Shown here: positions 1-6,899 of the stretch, in pieces | Layout of the letters: every line of letters begins with the position of its first letter | How positions within the stretch are numbered: position 1 is the first letter of the stretch | Assembly (NCBI RefSeq): GCF_003259845.1 | Contig: NZ_QLMJ01000035.1 | Span: 1 to 37,777, forward strand | Direction of reading: 5' to 3' | DNA length: 37,777 nucleotides | DNA from: Actinoplanes lutulentus | GTDB lineage: Bacteria; Actinomycetota; Actinomycetes; Mycobacteriales; Micromonosporaceae | Made by a program: the position numbers and the translations under genes | Notes under the pieces: generated by a model | What the model saw: the letters and a program-made list of their open reading frames with translations, nothing else | What the model was told of the DNA's origin: nothing | Database searches by the model: none

Positions 1-360
1 GCTCCCGGCGTAGGTCGACGGCCTCCTGGCTGGCGGTCAATGCCTCGACCCGCCGCCCCGCCTCCGCCAACCGGACCGCATGGTTATTCACCGACATGGC
101 GAGGTCGGGTAGGTAGGCGTCGCGATTGTCGGCGGCCAGCGCCCGGTAGAGGTCGACGGCCTCCTGGCTGGCGGTCAATGCCTCGACCCGCCGCCCCGCC
201 TCCGCCAACTGGACCGCGTGGTTATTCACCGACATGGCGAGGTCGGGTAGGTAGGCGTCGCGGTTGCCGGCGGCCAGCTCCCGGCGTAGGTCGACGGCCT
301 CCTGGCTGGCGGTCAATGCCTCGACCCGCCGCCCCGCCTCCGCCAACCGGACCGCGTGGT
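1..360 (-). repeat. Tandem 138-bp coding repeats (46 aa, TPR-like)
   Basis: Units start at 15, 153 and 291 with exactly 138-bp spacing and differ at only a few bases. The first 14 bases are the tail of a further copy. The unit starting at 291 diverges after about 360. The repeats encode 46-residue TPR-like units of the STAND protein and continue beyond the left edge. Confidence 0.92.
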
Positions 361-1981
361 CGCTTATCCAGGAAGCGCGCAGGCCCAAGTCAGTCGAGCC
401 GTGAACATCGGTGACGATCCGAGCCGTCAGGGCCAAGGCCACCCGGCCGAGTTCCATCGACGGGTACGCGATCCGGCGGGCCATTTGGCGTGTCCACGCC
501 GAGTCGAGGTCCGTGGTGGCGAGCAGGACGGCCATCTGGGCGCTGAAACGGCCTGGGAACTGCACAGCGACGTCCAGCATGGCCTCGGCCATCGTCGGCA
601 CATCGACCGACAACGCCTGGTCGATCAGTCTTTGGGTGTCCGGTTGATGCTCGCCGGCACGGGCGAGCACTGTCAGCACCTGGACCGCCTGCCCCACCGT
701 CAGCCGGGAGAACACCGCCGCTCGCTCGCCGTCGGTGTATCCGCTCAACGCCTCGGCCGCCAGCGCCTCACCCAACAGGTCCGGCTGCACTGTGCCGAGC
801 GTTCCAGCAGCCGTCGGATACAAGCCCTTCAACCAGACCGTATAGCGGCGTATCAGGTCGCCGTCGATGCCAGCCAGCGCCGGTACCCGCGTGACCAGCC
901 CCGATACCTCGGCGTCCTCTTTCGCGCCCAGCAGTGAGGCGATCCCTGCCACCTGCCGTAACACCGCATCGGCGTCGGGCTCGTCGCCGACGAGCAGCAT
1001 CGACCGGCGGGCCGCGTGCCGCCAATACCGAGCCTCGTGCCGCAACACCTCGTCCAAAACGTCGAAACGATCGGTGCGTGGCCCGCCCAGCACCGTCACC
1101 AAAGCCTCGGCGTGCAACCGCAGGACCGGCGTCGCCGGATCCCGGCTGGCCGCCGGCACCAGTGCGGGCACCCGATGGTTCAGCCGGTCAGCGAACGCGG
1201 TGACGGCCTCCGCCACGATCCGTTGCGGATCCCATTCCTCGATCTCGGCCGGCAACTCGATCACATGAGCGGCCACGGTCAGCACATCGACCACGTGTGC
1301 CTGGTCCGGGTACGCCGATGACATCGTCTCCCACCAAAGCCCGGCATGGCGGGCGAGCAGCAGAAGCCGCGTCCGGCCGCCGGCCGAACACACCTGCTGC
1401 GCCGCACACAGCAACGCCGCCAGCCTGGCCCGGTCCCGGGTCTCGGCATAGTCCACCACCAGCAGCCGACGCTGCACGGCGGAGTCCGCGGTGATCGCCT
1501 CCGCCATCGTCGCCTCACCACCGGGCCTGACCCACACCGTCTCCCAACCGGTCAGCCGAGCACTGAACTCGCGTGCCAGCCGGGTCTTGCCAACACCACC
1601 GGCCCCGACCAGCAGCCGAACCGCCATCGCGTCTTCGGAGGCTGCCCAGGACGCCAGGGTCTGCAACACCCAACCCCGGCCGACAAACGGCACCACCTGC
1701 TGCTCCGCTTGCAGCAGCAAAGCCACCGACACCGGCAGGTCCTGCCGCGCCGCGGATGCCACCGCGCCGCGATGTTCCGCGGCCGCTAGTCGCCGGACCT
1801 GCCACCGATCGAGCACTGACGGGGCGAAGGCACCGACGGGCGCCGCCACCGCAGCGGCGACCACCGCCCATGCCGGCTTGTTCTCCGCTAACGCTGTCCA
1901 TGCCCCGGCCGCGCAGACCACGGCAAACGCCAGCGCCCACACCACATGCCGCCACACACCATGCCAGGACGTCCGCGCCAC
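1..1981 (-). CDS. Membrane-anchored STAND NTPase with TPR-like repeats (3' end outside window)
   Basis: The frame stays open from a TGA at 2012-2014 (minus strand) to the left edge, giving about 660 visible residues without a stop. A GTG at 1981 is the chosen start; a TTG at 1984 is also possible and neither has a clear ribosome site. Two hydrophobic segments (about residues 12-31 and 36-53) suggest a membrane anchor. A Walker A motif GAGGVGKT lies at 126-133 and a Walker B-like LLVVD at 173-177, followed by a long helical region. The visible C-terminal part consists of 46-residue repeats containing LAEAGRRVEALTASQEAVDL, typical of actinobacterial TPR proteins. STAND NTPases of this layout are signalling or defence switches; the trigger and effector cannot be read here. 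The class is confident, the role is not. Confidence 0.85.
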   Translation of the reverse strand, partial: MARTSWHGVWRHVVWALAFAVVCAAGAWTALAENKPAWAVVAAAVAAPVGAFAPSVLDRWQVRRLAAAEHRGAVASAARQDLPVSVALLLQAEQQVVPFVGRGWVLQTLASWAASEDAMAVRLLVGAGGVGKTRLAREFSARLTGWETVWVRPGGEATMAEAITADSAVQRRLLVVDYAETRDRARLAALLCAAQQVCSAGGRTRLLLLARHAGLWWETMSSAYPDQAHVVDVLTVAAHVIELPAEIEEWDPQRIVAEAVTAFADRLNHRVPALVPAASRDPATPVLRLHAEALVTVLGGPRTDRFDVLDEVLRHEARYWRHAARRSMLLVGDEPDADAVLRQVAGIASLLGAKEDAEVSGLVTRVPALAGIDGDLIRRYTVWLKGLYPTAAGTLGTVQPDLLGEALAAEALSGYTDGERAAVFSRLTVGQAVQVLTVLARAGEHQPDTQRLIDQALSVDVPTMAEAMLDVAVQFPGRFSAQMAVLLATTDLDSAWTRQMARRIAYPSMELGRVALALTARIVTDVHGSTDLGLRASWISDHAVRLAEAGRRVEALTASQEAVDLRRELAAGNRDAYLPDLAMSVNNHAVQLAEAGRRVEALTASQEAVDLYRALAADNRDAYLPDLAMSVNNHAVRLAEAGRRVEALTASQEAVDLRRE

Positions 1982-1999
1982 CAACCCAACGTACTGACA

Positions 2000-2012
2000 A
2001 CGATCACATCGT
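2000..2012. promoter_or_regulatory. Small inverted repeat upstream of the STAND gene
   Basis: ACGAT-CAC-ATCGT is a perfect 5-bp-arm inverted repeat about 19 bases upstream of the GTG at 1981, in the 310-bp divergent interval between the STAND gene and the methyltransferase pair. It could be an operator or a leader hairpin. It is short and may be chance. Confidence 0.3.
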
Positions 2013-2204
2013 CATACCGACGATCAGTCGAATGAGTGTCAGCCGCCCGGCAGATCAAGATGTTACGTCCTAGTTGGAGACATATCGCCGGCGTCTCGCT
2101 GCGGCGCGAGCCCGGCTGCAAGCGACCCCTGCCGAGACACCAGTCAAGACCTGACCGGGCGCGCTCATCGGCTGGTGGGCTGTCAGATTTGCGCTGACCG
2201 GTTC

Positions 2205-2238
2205 TGTCAGGTCAGGGGTGGGTTCGATCGGCCTGACA
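2205..2238. promoter_or_regulatory. TGTCAGG-N20-CCTGACA inverted repeat upstream of the methyltransferase pair
   Basis: The arms TGTCAGG (2205-2211) and CCTGACA (2232-2238) are separated by 20 bases and lie 54 bases upstream of the ATG at 2292. A second short repeat, GTCAG-N7-CTGAC, lies just before it at 2182-2198. The same arms recur at 4841-4872. The position suits an operator or promoter element. Confidence 0.4.
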
Positions 2239-2291
2239 ATCCGGCACTGGGGATCGTCAGTACGCCCGCCGGTCCGGGGGCCACCGCGCCC

Positions 2292-2867
2292 ATGACCGAC
2301 AAAATCCGCCGACCGGCACCGGACCCTGTTGGGGACACGGTGCCCGTCGACCCGCCCGTGCCGATCACCGTGTGGCCGGTTCCGGCGCCATCGCCGGACG
2401 CGACCATGTCCACCGCGATGGGCATGCGCCTGGTCCACAACCTGTCTCACCCGACCGATTTGATCATCGACCTGGCCGCCGGACCGCATCTGGCCCGTGC
2501 GATCATCGCGGCCCGCCGCCGCAGCCACCTGCATGACCTCCGCAAAGCCGGCTGGGGCACGGAACCGGCGACGCTGATCGTCACAGGCTGGCCGGCCGAA
2601 GAGACCACCACGCCGGTCGAGTTCCTCAAACGCTGCCGCAACAGCCTCCTGCCCGGCGGGTGCGTGGCGGTGCTGCTGCCGCACGACGCCGTCGCCCCGG
2701 TGGACGTCGTTATCGCCGCCAAGCAGGCAGGACTGGCATACCTGCAGCACATCGTCGCGACCGACCGGCCGCTACGTCCCGGACAGCGCATCGAGCTGGA
2801 CATCCACACCGACGTGCTCATCCTGACCCGCAGCGCGCGCGACGAAGGAGGTAGCGATGCCGCCTGA
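2292..2867 (+). CDS. Degenerate SAM-methyltransferase-like protein (partner of the next gene)
   Basis: A 191-residue protein. The ATG at 2292 is preferred over an ATG at 2175 because a GGGGG stretch lies just upstream and the extra N-terminus looks non-coding. After a proline-rich N-terminus of about 40 residues it shows a Rossmann-like pattern. LIIDLAAGP (57-65) sits where methyltransferase motif I would be, and LIVTGWP (95-101) where the catalytic D/SPPY tetrapeptide is expected. A later RNSLLPGGCVAVLLP resembles the LRPGG strand of DNA methylases. The catalytic tetrapeptide is therefore absent. It overlaps the next gene, an intact DNA methyltransferase, by 11 bases, so the two are probably co-translated. 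A non-catalytic, substrate-binding partner is an inference; a stand-alone enzyme of other function is possible. Confidence 0.72.
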   Translation: MTDKIRRPAPDPVGDTVPVDPPVPITVWPVPAPSPDATMSTAMGMRLVHNLSHPTDLIIDLAAGPHLARAIIAARRRSHLHDLRKAGWGTEPATLIVTGWPAEETTTPVEFLKRCRNSLLPGGCVAVLLPHDAVAPVDVVIAAKQAGLAYLQHIVATDRPLRPGQRIELDIHTDVLILTRSARDEGGSDAA

Positions 2868-3705
2868 CGAGACCATGCCCGTCACCTCGGTCTGGCTGAC
2901 CTGCCAGCAGCCGGCCCGCGAGCAGCGGCGCGGCCGCTACGTCACGGACACCGCCAGCCACCCCGGCAGAATGCTGCCGCACCTGGCCGCCCATGCGATC
3001 AACTCCTACACCGCACCCGGCGACCTCGTGTTCGACCCGATGTGCGGGGCCGGAACCACCCTGGTCGAGGCCATTCACCTGGGTCGCAACGCAATCGGCA
3101 TCGACATCGAACGCCGGTTCACCGCACTGTCCACCGCCAATATCGACCTCGCCCTCTCGCAGGCCGCACCCGGCACGGCGACGGCGATCGCCGGAGACGC
3201 CACCCGGCTGCTCGACCTGGTACCGGCATCCGCCGTCGGCAAGGTCGGACTCGTCCTCACCTCACCTCCGTACGGGCGCGGCACTCACGGCCTCGTCACC
3301 ATCACCGGCACCAGGGTGCAGAAGCACAGCCATCTGTACGGCGACCGTGCCCAGGGCAACCTCGCCTACGGCGGCTGGACCCGCCTGCTGGACGGGTTCG
3401 CTGCGATTCTGACCGCGAGCTACGAGTTGCTCCGTCCGGGTGGAACGGTGGTGATCACCTGTCGGCCGGTTCGGCGGCAGCGCGACGATCTGATCGATCT
3501 GCCTGGCGAACTGTTGTCCATCGCCCGGTCGGTGGGGCTGCTGCCGGTGCAGCGGTGCGCGGCGATGCTCGCGGCCGTCCGCGATGGGCAGATCGTGCAC
3601 CGCGCCAGCATGTTCGGGCTGATGGCAGTCCGGCGTTCCCGCGCCGACGGCATCCCGGTGCATCTTGTGGCTCACGAGGACGTGCTCGTACTCCGACGCT
3701 GCTGA
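2857..3705 (+). CDS. DNA (N4-cytosine/N6-adenine) methyltransferase
   Basis: A 282-residue protein starting at an ATG with a GGAGG site inside the previous gene. The SAM-binding motif I, DPMCGAGTT, is at residues 60-68, with an acidic motif II (GIDIE) at 81-85. The catalytic motif IV, SPPY, is at 136-139, and SYELLRPGGTVVIT follows. These are the hallmarks of amino-methyltransferases that modify an exocyclic amine in DNA. The annotation label TRM11-like methyltransferase is sometimes used for similar proteins. No obvious target-recognition domain is present, which fits a small orphan methylase on a mobile element. No restriction gene is on the same strand; the nearest nuclease is the convergent HNH gene at 3948-4685. 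The target sequence cannot be predicted. Confidence 0.88.
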   Translation: MPPDETMPVTSVWLTCQQPAREQRRGRYVTDTASHPGRMLPHLAAHAINSYTAPGDLVFDPMCGAGTTLVEAIHLGRNAIGIDIERRFTALSTANIDLALSQAAPGTATAIAGDATRLLDLVPASAVGKVGLVLTSPPYGRGTHGLVTITGTRVQKHSHLYGDRAQGNLAYGGWTRLLDGFAAILTASYELLRPGGTVVITCRPVRRQRDDLIDLPGELLSIARSVGLLPVQRCAAMLAAVRDGQIVHRASMFGLMAVRRSRADGIPVHLVAHEDVLVLRRC

Positions 3706-3947
3706 AGGTTCGCCCGGGCGATCGGAGAAGCCATGGGCTGTTGTTGACCGCGGAGGGGGAACAGCCGCTGCACGGCGGCGACGATGGATGACCGATATGC
3801 AGCCATAGGGCTTTGCGGGCGGCGGCGGTGGGAGCCAGGTCGGTATGGGTTGCTTACGAGGTGCGCGCTGGCTGACGAATACCAGGGTGTCCTCCGGCGC
3901 CCCCAAGCCAAACCAGCCACTATCGCGTCTCAGCATTGCTCAGAGCG

Positions 3948-4685
3948 CTACATCATGTCGCGGTAGATCCTGAGGCGACTCTCGACCTGGTGAAACCCCT
4001 CCAGCACGGTCTTCATATCTCGAATTACATCGACCAGAAGATGAGCGGCATCTTCGAGCCCGGCCGCCTTGTCTGCCGCATTGCCCAGCATCGGTGCCGT
4101 GTCCGCAAGATGGCCGAGCTTTTGCCCGGCTCTCAGCAGCATGCCAGCCACGTCCTCGTCCGGATTCTGGCGCGAGAACTTCAACTCGGCCAGCTGCTCG
4201 ACCAGGGGGCGCAGCAAATCAGCGGCCTCGGCATCGATAGCAGCAAGACGATCTACGGCATCATCTATCTGGCTCGCGACCTCAGTGAACGAGCCAGCGA
4301 TAAGCTCCTGCAACCGATCCTCGGTCAGACCTCGCAGACCACGAAGCGCCGCCAACCCCGATCGTTCCCGCATCATCTTCCAGTCCTGCAGTTCCTGGAT
4401 CGAGAAGTCGTTCGGGCGAATCTTGTCAACGATCTTGTGGTGGACGCCGCACAGCAGAACGAGGTTGTCGAAGCTGTTGCGCTCCTCGTCGGTCATGTCC
4501 TTGACATAGCGCCGTCCGCCCTCGTTTGCAGCGCGAATGTGCGCGATCTCGAAGTTGTTCACTGGAATGCCGTCGACGAACCTGGTGATCGGCTCGTTGC
4601 ATGACGGCCAGTAACAGGTTCCTTGCGAGAGCATGCTCAGAGCCGGCACCACTCCTCGCCCATACTTCCGTTCGTTGGTGGGCAC
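3948..4685 (-). CDS. HNH endonuclease with helical C-terminal region
   Basis: A 245-residue protein starting at GTG 4685, with GAGGAG five bases upstream. The N-terminal 85 residues form an HNH nuclease module. It has a zinc-type pair C24-x4-C29, then EIAH with H49, N74, and C79 followed by H82-H83. The rest (about 90-245) is almost entirely predicted helix with leucine/alanine-rich heptad-like stretches and no recognised domain, so it may oligomerise or sense a ligand. HNH proteins of this type act as DNA nicking or cleaving effectors in restriction and other anti-phage systems. It is convergent with the methyltransferase pair, with 242 bases between them. Whether it cuts DNA according to methylation is unknown. 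Catalytic residues appear intact. Confidence 0.85.
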   Translation of the reverse strand: MPTNERKYGRGVVPALSMLSQGTCYWPSCNEPITRFVDGIPVNNFEIAHIRAANEGGRRYVKDMTDEERNSFDNLVLLCGVHHKIVDKIRPNDFSIQELQDWKMMRERSGLAALRGLRGLTEDRLQELIAGSFTEVASQIDDAVDRLAAIDAEAADLLRPLVEQLAELKFSRQNPDEDVAGMLLRAGQKLGHLADTAPMLGNAADKAAGLEDAAHLLVDVIRDMKTVLEGFHQVESRLRIYRDMM

Positions 4686-5123
4686 ACAGTCTCCTCGTAA
4701 TACTCGCCAGGGGCATCGACATCTTTGCAGCTCTAGCCCAGCGACGATCTTCTACACCAAGTGCGCGTGCCCATCAGATGCCAACCCCGGGCCAACGCGG
4801 TCATGCTGCGCGGCGATGTGGGACTACCGAGTTCATGAGCTGTCAGGTTCTGCCAGAACAGCGAACCTGACAGCTTCGGTTGTGGGACTACCAGGTGCCT
4901 TAGCCTGGAGGTTCTCCTTATTTCTTTGTGCCGCTGATCCGACGTCTCGCGACGGCATCGCGCCCACCGGCTTTCGGTCGGCCGCCGCCCGCGCCACGTT
5001 CGACCCGGCACTCGTACCGCTGACGCCCATCGCATGCGCGACAGGGCCGCGGTAAGCCCGTCCATCGTTCGCGAGGGCGGCCACCATTCGGTGGCCGTCT
5101 TCCTTGCTGTCCTGGGAGGCAAG
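4686..5123. other. Gene-poor divergent interval with composite repeat
   Basis: This 438-base stretch between the HNH gene and the next plus-strand gene shows no convincing coding frame; the open frames crossing it have non-coding composition. It contains the nested repeat at 4817-4892 and presumably both divergent promoters. The last bases hold the GGAGG ribosome site for the gene at 5124. Confidence 0.6.
4817..4892. repeat. Inverted repeat bracketed by 12-bp direct repeats
   Basis: TGTGGGACTACC occurs at 4817-4828 and again at 4881-4892. Between them lies a perfect 12-bp inverted repeat, GCTGTCAGGTTC (4839-4850) with GAACCTGACAGC (4863-4874). TTCTGCCAGAA (4848-4858) is palindromic inside it. 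This may be an operator of the divergent promoters, or a tiny inserted element with target duplication. The DNA pattern is certain, the function is not. Confidence 0.75.
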
Positions 5124-5585
5124 ATGCTCAAGCCCACTGCCTATCTACCTGAGGTCGACTGGCACACACTGCTCAACTCCGCGCCTAAGCCGAGCATCGA
5201 GGTTCAGGCCGCTGTTTATCGGCTAAATGAGCTGCTGGGCAAGGACGCGGGATTCGATGCGGCCAACACGGTGGCCGCCACCGAAGTGACCTTGATCGGG
5301 GTGGAGAGGATCGCTGACGCCATGGCTCACGCCGCCCCCAGCCACGATCTGACCGAACTCGCCCGGCTGGTGTGTGGCCTCCACCTTGTCCAGGCCCATC
5401 TGACGCAGACCATCTTGCGCATCGCTGACCACGTCAGCGATCAGACTTTCAGCGGGGCCACCGGCATGCCCGCCGAGGCCGTGGACTCCCTGACGCAGGC
5501 CTTGCGTTCCGCTGGCGCCAACGGCGCGACCCTCTGCTGGCACCTCAAGCCCGCCCACAAGGTCCTGCGGGATCTAAACAAGTAG
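5124..5585 (+). CDS. Hypothetical helical protein
   Basis: A 153-residue protein. The ATG at 5124 is chosen because GGAGG stands at the right distance; a longer frame from 5034 has an implausible N-terminus. The sequence begins MLKPTAYLPEVDW and is mostly predicted helix, with many alanines and leucines and no signal peptide or membrane segment. No domain is recognised. It is the first gene of a plus-strand series of small unknowns leading to the ArdC-like gene, a context typical of mobile-element accessory regions. Codon usage looks normal for the window, so the gene is probably real. Confidence 0.65.
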   Translation: MLKPTAYLPEVDWHTLLNSAPKPSIEVQAAVYRLNELLGKDAGFDAANTVAATEVTLIGVERIADAMAHAAPSHDLTELARLVCGLHLVQAHLTQTILRIADHVSDQTFSGATGMPAEAVDSLTQALRSAGANGATLCWHLKPAHKVLRDLNK

Positions 5586-5751
5586 GCGACCGCTCGCGCA
5601 GGAGCGGCTGATCCCTCGCAAAGGGGTCCAAGCCTCCGCGCCAGCCCGCACCAATCCGGCCAATGCCCGGCCACCCGCGCTAACTCGCGCACCCTCCGGG
5701 CATGGCCGACAGCCGTGCCCGGAGTCCCACCGACGCACGGAGGGATATCGA

Positions 5752-6210
5752 ATGCGAAAGCCCAACCCCAGCGTGTACCGCAGCGGACACGCCATGACGT
5801 CGCATCTCATCGAGATCTACCACAACCTGGACGGCTGTCTCGGTCACTACGACCCCGGCAACGTCCTCAGCGAGGTCATCTCCCACTGGCGCAGCCTGCC
5901 AGCCGCTATCGCCCCGGAGGAGGTGGCCGACTGGGCCTTCAAGGTGTTTAACGCCGACCTCGACCACCTGGCCATTAGCCGTGCGGAACCCGGCGGCGAA
6001 GAGGACTTCTTGATCGCCGGCGTATACCGGATGCTGCGCCGACGTTCGCTGTCGAATGGCGACGTCGTCGCCGTCAGCCGCGACGGCCACACGACGTGGC
6101 TAGCGTGTGAGCCCACTGGCTGGCGCAGCATTTCGCCGCCGCCGAAACGAGTCGGCGAGCCGCTCACGTCGGCGGTGTTCTTCCGGCACGCGCGGTGTCG
6201 CGATGCTTAA
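5752..6210 (+). CDS. Hypothetical protein
   Basis: A 152-residue protein starting at ATG 5752, with GGAGG nine bases upstream; an internal ATG at 5794 is an alternative. It is acidic and soluble, with no recognised domain. The middle region is predicted helical (EEVADWAFKVFNADLDHLAI). The C-terminal part resembles a small beta-rich module (GDVVAVSRDGHTTWLACEPTGW). Its last eight bases overlap the start of the next gene, suggesting co-translation. Function is unknown; the setting among small mobile-element genes is the only clue. Confidence 0.7.
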   Translation: MRKPNPSVYRSGHAMTSHLIEIYHNLDGCLGHYDPGNVLSEVISHWRSLPAAIAPEEVADWAFKVFNADLDHLAISRAEPGGEEDFLIAGVYRMLRRRSLSNGDVVAVSRDGHTTWLACEPTGWRSISPPPKRVGEPLTSAVFFRHARCRDA

Positions 6211-6463
6211 CCACCCGTGCCATCGCCACGACTCTGGTCGACACGGCGCCGCCTGCCTAACCGGGCCGTGCGGATTCTGCGGCACCAGCCTGCAGCCGAT
6301 CGCTTCGGGCGAATGCCGGATCTGCCTGTGGATCGTGTGCGAGAGCTGCGCTAGCAGATACGACGCCGACCTCGGCCCGATCTGCGGACCCTGTGACCCG
6401 CCGCCCAGTGCCGGCTCCGCTACCCGGGATCGAACTGCAGCGACAGTGCCAGTTCGAGCTTGA
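6203..6463 (+). CDS. Small zinc-finger protein
   Basis: An 86-residue protein starting at ATG 6203 inside the end of the previous gene. It holds four C-x2-C pairs, at residues 23/26, 37/40, 45/48 and 60/63, within CGFC, CRIC, CESC and CGPC. That spacing suits binding of two zinc ions in a zinc-ribbon or RING-like fold. The 20 or so residues after the last pair look disordered. It overlaps the next gene by about 70 bases if that gene starts at 6393. No catalytic motif is visible; a nucleic-acid or protein adaptor is an inference. Confidence 0.62.
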   Translation: MLNHPCHRHDSGRHGAACLTGPCGFCGTSLQPIASGECRICLWIVCESCASRYDADLGPICGPCDPPPSAGSATRDRTAATVPVRA

Positions 6464-6788
6464 CCTGTCGTGCGGGCACATCGTGCTTGCCTGGGTCACC
6501 GGCTGGTATCCGGTGACGGTGTCGTGCTGCGATCGCCTCGGCGGCACGATCCTCCGCGGCCGCTACGTGCCGTTCGCGTCCGACGTCGACTACGCCCGGG
6601 TGCTGTTCGAACACTACGGGCCCCCGAGCCCGACCGCTCCGCCTCAGATCATCGGACGACGGGCACGTACCGATGAGCCCTATCGGCCGGCGGGTCAGAG
6701 CAACTACAGCAGTAGCGGTCGGTTCCCGGGACACGTCGGCGCCGTCGTCAGCATCGACGGCTCGATCGCCATGACCGAAATCGACTGA
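6393..6788 (+). CDS. Hypothetical cysteine-containing protein
   Basis: Up to 131 residues from a GTG at 6393, which lies inside the preceding zinc-finger gene; no good later start is visible. The recognisable part begins around residue 18 (QCQFELDLSCGHIVLAWVTGWYP) and contains C-G-H and CC elements that may bind metal. The C-terminal third is serine/proline-rich and probably flexible. I do not recognise the family. It is followed by a strong hairpin at 6837-6860, which may end this small-gene series. The 71-base overlap means one of the two starts may be wrong. Confidence 0.6.
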   Translation: MTRRPVPAPLPGIELQRQCQFELDLSCGHIVLAWVTGWYPVTVSCCDRLGGTILRGRYVPFASDVDYARVLFEHYGPPSPTAPPQIIGRRARTDEPYRPAGQSNYSSSGRFPGHVGAVVSIDGSIAMTEID

Positions 6789-6836
6789 AGCACGTCTCCG
6801 CGTTCTCGCGGTCTCCCACCCCTGTGCTGACGGGCA

Positions 6837-6860
6837 GGTTGGGACCGCGTGGTCCCAACC
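6837..6860. terminator. Perfect 10-bp hairpin before the ArdC-like gene
   Basis: GGTTGGGACC (6837-6846), a GCGT loop, and GGTCCCAACC (6851-6860) form a perfect stem 40 bases before the ArdC-like start and 49 bases after the previous stop. There is no T-tract, as is usual in actinomycetes. It may end the upstream series, or act as an operator or leader for the antirestriction gene. Confidence 0.6.
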
Positions 6861-6899
6861 TGTCCGCCGCCGCATGGCGGGGAACAGGAGGGACCACCG

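Noticed and set aside
1..360. CRISPR-like array
   Set aside because: The 138-bp units are contiguous, without unique spacers, and are in frame with a TPR-like protein.
1515..2000. A 161-codon minus-strand frame opposite the left-hand region
   Set aside because: It is glycine/arginine-rich and lies in a different frame from the STAND NTPase, whose Walker motifs and repeats identify the true frame.
4633..5055. A 140-codon plus-strand frame spanning the HNH promoter region
   Set aside because: The composition is non-coding, no ribosome site is seen, and it crosses the composite repeat.
5590..5607. CCGCTC/GAGCGG hairpin after the 5124-5585 gene
   Set aside because: The six-base arms are too short to call a terminator in DNA this GC-rich.
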